A DNA stretch of 49,101 nt. Origin: Mnemiopsis leidyi. Lineage: Eukaryota; Ctenophora; Tentaculata; Lobata; Bolinopsidae. A program made the translations under genes and the position numbers. The notes beneath the pieces were generated by a model, which made no database searches, was not told the origin of the DNA, and worked only from the letters and a program-made list of their open reading frames with translations. This document shows positions 34,501 through 46,500 of this stretch, piece after piece; within the stretch, counting starts at the first letter, position 1; every line of letters starts with the position of its first letter. Location of the stretch: assembly GCA_000226015.1 (NCBI GenBank), contig JH153031.1, positions 370,506-419,606 of the forward strand, given 5' to 3'.

Positions 34501-37500
34501 ACCGTCAGACAGCTGGCTGTGATGAACAAGATTATATATTGTTCAGTGAAACTTGGTGATAGTCAAAATCATCGTGTCGTCGGCACCGGTTAAAGGCAGC
34601 TGTAATGAAACTTGAGTCTCGAAGTATTAAAGTAGAATCATACGGCAGAACGTTTCATCATTAAATAAATGCTTTACCGACAACTTTATAGTTTCATAAT
34701 ATGACAAAAACCCCACCTGCTATGTAGGCAAAATCACAAAATGCCGACATTTTTAATCAGGTGTCTTCATGATTCATGGGTAGTTATCTCGGTTGGCTAC
34801 CTCAGATATTCTAGTTTGTCACTCTACCGGCAATTTAAGGACGTCCTTTGACAGCTTAATTCCAGTTGTTAGATGCTCTGCGAGCTAACTGCCTCATATC
34901 TTCTTACCTGAACTTTGAGATTTGCTTTCGTCCAAAGACATCAAAATTCGGTTTCGGCCAATAACTTGATAAAACTTCACTCCGCGCCCTGGGTCCTTAC
35001 AAATGAGACAGAATAACATCTGCTGTTTGGCTCTGTTCGCCAAACACATAGGCAGATACTAAACTTAGCGCGGTTCATTATCATTTTCAGATAGATATTT
35101 ACGAAGCCGATCGTCGGGTTATCCTGACACGATGCTTTGGATACGAAACTCTTATGCGATACGATTCATTGATTTTCAGACTTTCATGGAATCAAAGTGT
35201 TGGTCTTAGAAATTCAATAAAATTTCATTTTTTACGTTTTAAAATCAACAGTTTACCTACTTCGATAAAATTAAGCATTCATATCGATGGCATTTCTGGA
35301 CACTAGTGCTGAGTTTGCGGTAATTGCTTAATTGCTCAATTATAAATCCATCTTCGGATCCTAAATACATAACGTATCGCCAACTCCTACCTTAATCGCC
35401 GATTATAACGGCACTTTCCGAGCTACCTGCTATTGTTAACTTAAGTTCCGATCAAGTTTACGGCGACAGAGTGATCACGTGTGCTGCTCCTTTGTAGGAT
35501 GTTGCAATACAGCGTGATGTGTCACCTGTATCACCTGTCGCAGGAGATTTCTCTAGCAGAGTTTTTTTGTGTTTTTTTCGGTTGTTGTGAGTATTTCGTA
35601 ATGATTTAAAACGTAGTGGCAATTTCAACAATTTCAGTTGTTCGATGTTCACGCATTGTATTGTATCAATATTTTCCTCTGGGCCGGAGGTCATCATCAA
35701 GTCCTTATTTCTATACCGTGTACAAAGCTATTCAGTGTTCTGATAATTCGATTTCGACAAAGAGTTACTGATAGAATGACTTCGCGATAGCGTGCCAGGA
35801 GGTCCTTCCTGGAACACCTATTATTTACACAAGCCTGGTTACACAAGGAGCTTTCACAAATTTCACCTGTTCGCCCATTTTTCCATTGTGATGCAAAGTT
35901 ACTGCGACATGTTATTCTCTAATACGGTAAGTGCTTAACCAACTTGTTAACAAACTTTTCTCCTTCGTAATCTGCTGACTGGGGGCCGTCTCTTTTTGTT
36001 TATTTGTGCAAAGACCGAAATTGTCTTTTGACTATTGTGCCCCTGAAATGCTGAAAGACTCAAAATCTTTTATCAAATTCACCGCTAGAAATAGGATTAT
36101 GTTAGAGAAATATGCCCGCTATGTCTGTACTCTAGGTGTGGTAGCGATATACCCAAGTATCCCTCTAATGGCGGTGCACCATGCTTTATCTGAAGCTAGG
36201 ATTGATGACACCAATAAGACTTGGTGAAGATTTGGTGAGCCTTATTCGTTTCTCCATCAATAATTTGGTAGTTTACTACAGAGGGAATAGGTATTTTTTG
36301 CTGAAGGGTATACCTGCTGGTGGTCCTGAATCTGGATCCCTTGAGAATATTTTTGTGAAATGGCTGTTCAGGGCACGTCTTTTAATGTCTCCTAATGTCA
36401 TCAGCCATATAACCATTCCATATGCAGAAAAAGATACCTGGGTCCTGGACGCTATTTTTATGGCTTTGATAGGAATGTAAACATGCAGTTCGATTGATTC
36501 GTTGGAGCTTTGAACTCTGCTTGGCTACCATTTGGCATCCATTTTGCCAGATCATGTGCGAAGAAAATTAAATATCTTGTCAAAAGAGGCTTGTTAGAAG
36601 ACATCTCGATCCTCACTAACGTTGATAACGTAAGACGTAGAAAACGTTGTCATAACACGGCCTCGATTCTATTTTGTAAATCTTCGCATCGATAACGGAT
36701 AATAATCGAAAATGTTTGACGCCTAATTGTAAAGCGTACTGTGTTTTGAAATTGCCAAGCTAGATTTTAACTTTAACTGTAAAAGTGATAACATTATCTA
36801 TGTAGCAAGATGTAAATTGTAAGCTGTGTTTTAACTGCAATAACGATATGCAGTTGTATTTTGGTCAAACTTGTAATCGTTTTCATGCGAGATTTAACGG
36901 CCATTGTTCGTGTTTTAAGGTTGATAATTTAAGTGACAAGAAGTCATGAGTCAGCACTCAGTCAACATATTTTCAATGAGCATATGCCATTCTTTGGAGA
37001 TGAATTAGAGAATTTTGATTTTGGAATTATCGAAAAAGTGCGCCTTGCAATTTAGACAGGGCAGAACTGTCTTTTATTTACAGTACTTGTTTGGATATTT
37101 TGGGTCTGAACTCTAAATATGTATAAAGCGATTAATTGGTTTTCATTTTTAGGTTTAGTTTGTACACCACACTCTGAGCAGTGGAGTTTTGATTTGATTG
37201 GTATTTTGTTTCATTTTTTGCCTTTGTGTTATGTTGCAATGATTATATTTTCTTAGTGGCGTGTTGTGATTTTAATTTTTCATGAACCAGTTCCTGCCCT
37301 TGTCTTTAGGTGTGATGTCTTCAAATGAAGTTTTCCGAAGTATACAATTTGAGAGATGTTTAACGACCATTAGTTGAACCCTTTTTGCCGTGTTTGCTTT
37401 TGTCCAGTTATTCATCGATTTTTGGAACTTCTCGTTTCATTGAATCATTGGAAAAAGTAGACCGTTTCTAGTTTTTAAGAAAAATTATACAGTAAATTAA

Positions 37501-40500
37501 AGTTCCCTATCATTTGGTGTGCCAAGTACAGTTGAAGAAAAACTTATTTGATGGAGAATTAATGCTTGGTTGACTTATAAGTTATGATCAGCCCAAAGCA
37601 AGTCATAGGATGAGGAACACCAGGGTTATTATATGGTTTACTCTCTTGCTTCTCACAGACTGTGTTGGACTATCAGCTGCTTTCGAATTGAACCCGACCG
37701 AAAAAGGTTATTGTGTATACCGATTATCGATAGCAGCTCTTGACATATGACAATTTTACAGTTAGTAAAAAAAGGTATTAAAAATCAGATATTATAAAAA
37801 TTAAAGACGTGTCACACTTAACTCAAATTTCAACGAGTTTCACGTGCTGTAAAATCTTTCAGTCTTTACTGAGGACGGGTGCGAGGTTGTAGAATACGGC
37901 GGTTATCTTCTCTTGGGATGTGGAGATATCATAGAGGAGCAAGAGAGAGATAAAAACGTTTTCAAGTGTTGGACCTCAGACACTCGATATACTGTCTTCT
38001 CACACGATTATGTCCACAGCTTCTTCTACAGTCAAAAGTGTGAAAACGATCCCCTATATTATCAGGTATTCTCATATTCATTTATTTTACTGCACATGTC
38101 ACCATGCAATTTGTATATTTTGTACATTGTCATTGACGATTTTAAGTCTTCCTTTTTTGGTCGACTACAATTTTTCTTCGATAGCTCTTTCTTCTTTCAG
38201 GTTTGTGGTCACATAATGAACAAGATACGAGTACATTCATGACACAGAATATCTGTGCGGTTTCTACATCTGTGACAGAGGGGACGATTACAGCAAACCC
38301 GACAGTAGATTTCTAAGTGGGATAGGAGTTCCGTGGTCACTGGAGTGTAACAAAGTGAGTCAATGTGAAGGTGATCTAGATGAACGACACTGTCCTGAAG
38401 ATGAAGAAGCTTTTATATGCACGGATCCAACTAAGAAGCGAATAAGTCGGACTAAACTTTGTGATGGTAAACGGGACTGTCATCCACTTTGGGGAGTCGA
38501 TGAAGTCAATTGTAATCATCCGTATGGTATGCAGTGTATAAAGCAATATGAAAATGTACTTATAGACTCCTGGGTCAGTCCAAACCAAATATGCAATGGT
38601 TACAAAGACTGCGATGTTAACGAAGAAGATGAGGAAAACTGTGATGAAACAGCAGACAAAACCAAATGTATGCCGGGATATAATCCACAGAATACTACGG
38701 AATATTACATTGGCGATGACCAGAAATGCTGGAGACCTGACTTAAGCGATTTTCCGGTATGTCTCGATGGAAAAGATCAGTTAAACTGCACGGAAAATAT
38801 TTCACTGTGGTGTGATGTGAATGGATTTAACACTTCAATAACTGATCTTGGTTTATGTACCGGCTATGTCAATTGCGATGATGGAATAGATGACAAATGT
38901 GAGGAGGTAGTGCCGAAGTGCAAAGTTCATAAACACATGACTTGCGATGGAATACCAAGCAATTGTGGGGACGGGGTGGACGAGAGCTCGTCCAGATGTG
39001 GAGCCATGACGAAGAACTTCACTTGTCACAGAAGAGCTTTCGAGTCAACCAGAAGCAACATTATCCCTCAGGCCATACCAAGAGGATGGGCGTGTGACGG
39101 GATCCAAGATTGTATTGATGGAAGAGACGAAGATAAAAGTTCTTGGACGGTCTGTTCTGAGAACACAAAGTTTGAGCATTGCATAGAAACACACATGGTT
39201 TGCAGGGACGTGTTTATTTGCGATGGATCAAAGTTTGTCAAGCAAGAGGACTTGTGTCGCAACAGGGACTATTGTGACAAGGAGAGGAACGTCTGCGGGA
39301 TTAATGTGATCAGGGACATTTTAACTCGAGCTCTTTCATTTGGAGATTATAAACTGCTAGGCCATTGTGTTCCAGGAATAAACCTCGTTAAAGACACGGG
39401 CAACCCTCTTCTCCACTGTGTAGAAAATTCGTTTACATTCAATGAGGAAGCATACGGTACTGTACAAAGCAAATTATATCATCCTAAAAGCGTACAATCT
39501 TGCAAATCGTATTTCGGAGAGATGTATGTTTACATGAGTTGTCTTGGAATTTGCCAAGATACCAGTTGCCCACTTCAGAAAATAGTGCATGATAGCTGCT
39601 ACACCCAACTTGATCAGTTTTTCACTCTCACTAAACAGAACACCCTTACAATCGCTAAACGTCTGAGTCAGGGCGGCTACACCAACGAGTTATTCCCCTG
39701 CAAAAACAAGCAGTGCATACCATATGACAAAGTTTGTAACCTTCACGATGATTGTGGGGATGGGTCAGATGAAGAGAACTGCGAAAATCATTTTCACTGC
39801 AAGGCGGATGGCCGGAATATTTCCATAGCACTGAAATGTAATGGGCACTTTGACTGCGCTGATGGACTTGATGAATGTAATGAAGAGTGTAGTTGTCAGA
39901 TCATCAACTCTAAGGTCCTCAAAGCTACAGCATGGATACAAGGAATTCTAGCAACAGCATTCAACCTTTTTGTAGCAGTTAACAATCTTAGAAAAGTAAA
40001 AGAAAGGTTTAGCAATAAAACATCTTTAACGATAGCAATTTTAGCTATTTTCGTCTCGATTGGCGACATGTTTGTTGGAGTTTACTTGATTATCTTGGCT
40101 GTTCACGATACTTTGAAAGGTAATGACTATTGCACCAGCCGTTATGACTGGTTGAAAAGTTTTGCTTGCACTTTTCTTGGGGTACTCAACAGTATAGGCA
40201 CACAAACTGCGCTATTCTCGATGGTATACATCAGCGTTTTCAGGGCCTGGGTCATGAGAACACAACAAATTTGCTCACGGACAATCGATCGGAAATACCT
40301 GCTCTGTTTGGGGACAACAATATTCATTTTCATCATCTTTCCTTCCTTTGCATTTTCTATAGCTCCAATACTTCCAAGATACCAAGATTACTTCATGAAT
40401 GGCGTCTACTATGGCAAGAAAAATCTACTCTTTAAGGGGGTAGTAACAAAACGAGAACATATTATCACCATAAGAAATTATCACGGCAGATTTTTGGGGG

Positions 40501-43500
40501 CTGAAAACTCGATTTTGTCCTGGCAGGAGATAAGAAAACTCGTTAACTCAATGTTTACTACAGAGTACGGAGGCATGAAAGGAGACAACATCGGATTCTT
40601 TGGCAACGAAGGTGTTTGCTTGTTCAAATATTTCGTTCAACAAGGTGATCCTAAAAGTGACTTCACGTGGTCCCTCTTGATTGTCAACTTTATATGTTTT
40701 GTAGTCATTGCCTGCTGTTACATCTACATAAACTACGTTAATTTGAGATCAGCCAATAAGACAAAAACTGACAAATCAAGGAAAAACGCCCTAAACGTAC
40801 AGCGACGAATAAGCGTGATCATTCTAACAGACTTTCTGTGCTGGGTTCCCTGCATTGTTGTGTGTCTTCTGCACTACTTGGGAGTAATAAACGCAACCCA
40901 GTTTTACCCATTTTTCTCCATTCTTGTCCTCCCCATCAACTCGCTCATAAACCCTTTAATATACGACAACACCCTTAATCGTTCTCTAATGTCAGTGGTC
41001 AGAATACTGAGTGATAAAATCTTTCAACTTGCTCAGAATTTTAGGACACCACAATCGAGCGAGACGCAAGATAAAGAGGGTGGAATAGGACTCAATTCTA
41101 TGGTAAAATCGACAGTTACTGTTGCAACAATGATTGAGACTGAATTAAATAGTTAGACCATGAAGGACGCTCAAAAGGTGCGGAGGTTTTCAGTTCCAAC
41201 CGGTTTTTTTTTTCGGTTCAAACATCAATTTGAAAGGGAATGCACCGAAATTTCTATTAAGATTCGGTGACTACCTATGATAATTTAAATAACATTGAAA
41301 TCGTTGTGCATATTGACATCTGCATTTCATTTCCCCGCTAAGCAAAAAATTTAAAAGTCAACTTGTTGCATAATTGAAATAAATTGAAATTTAATCTGTT
41401 ACAGAATAGAAATAGCTAACTTGGTAGACCTACATTAAACTTCAATATCAAGTGAAATTAAACATGCGCATATCACTGAATATAAAACCCACCTTGCCGT
41501 ATTTGAGGATGATAACGAGAAAAACGTTGGTAACACTGGAGCTCGCTAACAGAGTTATCCCCCAGCCCCACCAGTGTACTGCATTACCTAGACCCATTAC
41601 ACGCATCACCTGGAAGTGAAGGATCTAGTGTGGGAGAGTGTTTGTTGTACGTGGTAGTCTACATGTTTACTTTTTATTGTAATCAATTTAGAAAAATAGA
41701 AACGTTTGGAACACTCAGAAATGTCTGATTTTATTATTTGAATTGACTATGTGGTTTAAAAAGTTTGCAAATTGTATTAGTGCAAGCATAAATTTCTGTA
41801 AACCTCTTTTAGACGTAGTTCTTTCTCGTACACGATTCGTTTTGTGCTCATGGCAACAATGTAGACCCAGCTGATAACCATACACATTGGTAAGGTACGG
41901 GATATAATGAACAGGTATTTGTCGTTCAACCAACAGGGATAGGGAAACATCTGTAAATATTGCCGTTACCGAAAATACAACTGAGGTTTTCACTTTTTCG
42001 CTTTTTTTGCTCAGTTAAAATATTTTCAGTAGTCTGTAAGAAAAACCAAAGTAGACCGGGACCAGACAATCGATTTATCTTTTAGAAACATGACTTAAAG
42101 GTAAAATCTCCACAAAGAGTTTTACATGTAACCCGATTTAAGTATAACAGCCACTGTAACAAGATTACTAGTGATGTAAGTTACACACTGGTTACCAGGT
42201 GGCACAGTTTAATATCATTTTAGACCAATCATCGGAAACTTGATCGGACAACACTCAACACAAACACATACTCAGACGCTTCTATACATTTACAGACAGG
42301 CACACCAAACGTACAGACAAACACATGCACAGGCAAAAACACAGACACACTGACAAACACACAGACACACTGACACACAGACACAGACAAACACACAGGC
42401 AGACAGATAGACTGACACACCAAACACACAGACAGACAGACATGACAAACACACAGACTAGACTGATACACCGGCTCGAAACACATAGACACAGACAAAC
42501 ACACAGACAGACTGACACACAGACATAGAACACACAGACTGACTTACACACAGACACACTAAACACACAGACACAGACAAGCACACAGATAGACTGACAC
42601 ACCAAACACACAGACAGACAGACATGACGAACACACAGACTAGACTGATACACCGGCATGAAAACACACAGACACAGACAAACACACAGACATAACAAAC
42701 ACACAGGCAGACTGACACACAGACGAACACACAGACAGACTGACACACAGACAGACTGACACACAGACACAGACTGACACACAGGCAGACTGACACACAG
42801 ACACAGACAAACACACAGACAGGCTGACACACAGACACAGACAAACACACAGACAGACTGACACACAGACATATAAAACACACAACTATTCTATACTTGA
42901 GTGTAAGAGCCGGGTAGATCAAACGTTCCATTCCCAATAAAGTCGGAGATTCCCCGCTCAATAAAGTCCTGGATGTAAACGAAGCCGAAGACCCAATACT
43001 GGCGATCCCACAGGTAATCGTACGGATAGCTTCTCCAGTATCTGAGGGTTTTACAAATATCAGCCTGGGTAGTTTCTATTTTGGTCAACAATATGAGGAG
43101 GTTATGTTTTAATCTGTTGTAGAGTAGGTTCTAACACGTGCTGAAACCGTAAACTCGATCTGCAAGATCAACAATGTGACTCATAGAAATCCTGTGGAGT
43201 TCCTACTTGGCTTACATGTACATCGTCGTACAATATACAATGTAATTGATCATCAAGTCTGGTGTCTAAACTATAAAAAACAAGGTGACCTCATCAGCAA
43301 CAACACTGATCGACACGATTGTTGCAATCATTTGGTCAGGAATGAAATCATAATACCAATTTAAGGCTAAGACAAGAAGGACAATCTTACAATCAGAACT
43401 TTTAATCTGCCTAAATCGCTGAGAATCTAGACTTAAGAACAATTTCAGTGAGATAGAATATTCTTAAGGGTGAAAGTTGGTGCCATGTCAACGGTCAACC

Positions 43501-46500
43501 ACCACGTTGAAGATAACGGTTACAGTAACAGAACAACAAGATAAAGGTACGTGTATCTGATGTCCTGGAGTGGAGGCATGTATCCTGTTTTCATCCGTAT
43601 CTTGTAGTGGATATTATCTGGCAACTCTGTAATGTTGTCTTCCATGTCAGTAAACGTTACTCCTGCGTAATAAGATAATACTGTTACCATGGTTACTTCT
43701 CATAGCCCTTGTGTCAAGATTAAATAAATTAAAGCAGGTATCAGATCTTCACAGTTAAAGAAGTTAATATCTCCCGAAACAATACAGAACCAGATATCAG
43801 GTGGAAGTAACACCTGGTTTCAGGTGGGAGTAACACCTATATATCAGGTAAAAGTTACCTGCCCAGAGCCATGTATCGTTAGCACTCTCAGCAGCCACCC
43901 CAGCGAGTTCCATCTCTCTTTCTGTGTCAAACCCAGTAAACCGGTCCATGGAGAAAGATTCGGGGAGAGTTGTCAGCTGAACAGATGTTTTCGTTTTACA
44001 CTTCAAAATGATCGGATAATTGTTAGATTAGTGACAATACATCTAGTCACAATCACGTAAGCTTTTTTTTTAAATGTTTCGGCGACAAGTTCGATTGTAA
44101 AATTTGTAACATTTTTTGAGAAAATGCGAAATTCAACCTTTTTCAACAGATTAGAGAAGTCCTCAAGAGCAGCGGTGATATTTTCAGGAGGTTTTATTCC
44201 AGTGTAGTTGCCGAGAGCGACTATCATATTCTCTGCCACCTATTGAACACGAAGTTAAGTAAACTAAGATCTCGAGTCATACCATGCTTTTCGTAGAAAG
44301 AATAAGTTGTCGAAATGTACATGTTTTACTCGATAATTTCCAACAATCATATTCATTCTTATCGATGGTAAGAATCTGGCCTACCGCGGCAGTTATAGGA
44401 TCTGCCAATGTCTCAATTAGTCCTTCAACTTTTTTGTCGAAATTTGCCGTCCCATTTACAAGATCTGCCATCTTTGCGAAAGTTAAATTTGCCTGTATAA
44501 TTAGGATTATAAGAATGGAATTCGAATCATTTCTGTATGAAAAAATAAAATTTTTCAATCTGAAACTTGGTTCGTGCTAATCGCTTAAATCCTATGAAAA
44601 GAAATAAGCACGATGATAAAGTGTCGTACATGTTCAATGATGTTCTCGACTAGCGGTGTTCTGGGTGAGTAATAGATCCGGCCTTGAGTGATGGTGTACC
44701 AAATCTCACTTTCTACCACAGAGATCTCGTCCGTTTTCGCTTCTAGTGATTTTGTGGCCTATCAGGGAATGATGTGTTGGATAGTGGCTACAGGGATTAT
44801 GTCAAGCAAAATCTGCAAACTTCTAAACTATGTCGATTTTTGCTTATTTTTTGTTACACAATACGAAAATATGTGATAACAATAATGTATTTGAATGTAT
44901 GTAAGGGATCATGCTACTTACCTTCTTATACGTTATACTCACTACTACACAACGATCACTTGTAGCTATACGTAATAAGTAAGAATAGTAGAGTACACTT
45001 TCTGTACATCTCATGGCATGCTTGTAATGTGGAGCAAAATCAGCATGCTTTCAAAAAATTAAACAAACATACATTCATAGTGCGATATAAAAATGTTTGA
45101 GTTCACGCTTGCTTAGCTTTAGCACCACACACAGTATCACATACAGCGAGCAAATTGAACAGCAGTATCCAACTTACAGATCAAACTATACCCATTGCGA
45201 ACATAGCCAAAGCGAAACGACAGCCGAGTCAATGGTCATTCTTAATTTTAGAACAGTTGTACCCACAATCAAAATTTATTAATTTTTCATGACATTTCTA
45301 TCGATTAAAATCTACATGCAGTAATGATGTCCAATCTTACACATATGAGACCTGAAAGGGTCTACTCTGAAGAAGAGGTCACGTGGGTGATCAAAAGTGA
45401 CAACTTAGCCAATAGCCGAATAGCCAATACAGAGATGTATGAATAAGTCCAGGAATTTACGTGACAAACCTGGCGGAGGAGTCCTAGCAGCCTGAGACCT
45501 TGCCTAGAACTCTAGAAAGTCTCATATAACTCTAGAAAGTCTTATGGTAAAGTCTCATAGGCTCAGTCAACAAGTCTAGTCAGGGTTGTGCTAACCGTCA
45601 TTTTATCTGTCTGATTTTGACGATCTGACTGAAGCTGATAACTTGAATTATTCATGGTTTGATTTTCTATCTGAGGCACCGCTGGACGAATTCCGTAATT
45701 AAACAAAAATTTGTAATATTCGTCAGAACGGACTTTGTCAAGCACTAAATTTGCTCGTTTTTCTCTCGGATTCGGGTTAGTTTGTAAGGTCGTTGTCTGT
45801 TGGTCAGTCTGTGAAATAATTTGGTTTCAACAATTGACGTATACCAAGATTGTCTCTACGCGACATTGGCTCAACAGACAAGCACAGAAGCGTTTAAAAA
45901 CCATGCTCACATTCAATCAGATAAGTTCTCATACTAATAATAAATGGAAATATGAAATGCTGAAAAATGTTTTCAATATCCTGCTTTCTATCACTCATGA
46001 TGCTACATTCTAGATGCATTACTCCAAGCACAACCATTACTACAAACATCTTCCCATTCCACAGTAAATCCTCGATAATTCCTTTCTGTTTCCTGCTAAA
46101 CCCACTAATTTACCCCTTGGTTTACGTTTGGTTGCCCTCCAACTAAATCAACCGATCGAGGATATACCGGGTGGGCCACACTTTTTCTTACGTCGGCACG
46201 GGTCGGGTCGTTTTTCGAAAGGGGGTTCAACTGGTCTAATGTCCCATGTTTGTCCTTAATTTCTCGTTTACTGATATACTCCGCAAGGTCCTGTAAAGTA
46301 TTCAGTCGTGGTTAGACAGAAATAACTACTGAGGCCGGGTGGGGGTTTCAGGTCCCCACCTATGAAACCACACAGACATAAGTAACTAAGTATACAATCT
46401 GCAGATTGGAGTGGAGAAAGAAAGTTCTTGCCATTTGAAGTTTCTTGTCGTTCTCAGTGGCACGAATTGTGATTACTGTTAATACCTACTTTAGGTACTT

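Larger units (their letters stand above)
32682..41950 (-). other. ABCA first transmembrane domain (exons 16-20, residues 747-1010)
   Basis: Exon 16 carries MFPYPCW and the [12 protein letters not shown] coupling helix. Exon 17 carries [16 protein letters not shown], matching the ABCA MRIMGL motif. Exon 18 holds hydrophobic TM helices with [15 protein letters not shown]. Exon 19 carries [11 protein letters not shown], a strong ABCA landmark. Exon 20 carries KPWYFPVKG. Exon 17 ends YGK and exon 18 starts ITIF; joined, they have the length expected from ABCA1. The intervening intron (33609-41492) therefore needs no extra exon. This 7.9-kb intron contains the antisense GPCR gene and a decayed retroelement. 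Confidence 0.92.

Noticed and set aside
35458..35700. 80-codon minus-strand frame upstream of the retroelement relic
   Set aside because: It has no recognisable motif, no ATG-based start and lies on the opposite strand to the RT. It may be eroded element sequence only.
42229..42961. Long Cys/Val/Ser-rich open frames on the minus strand
   Set aside because: They are translations of the CAGACACA satellite. Every frame of the repeat is open and no domain or start context exists.
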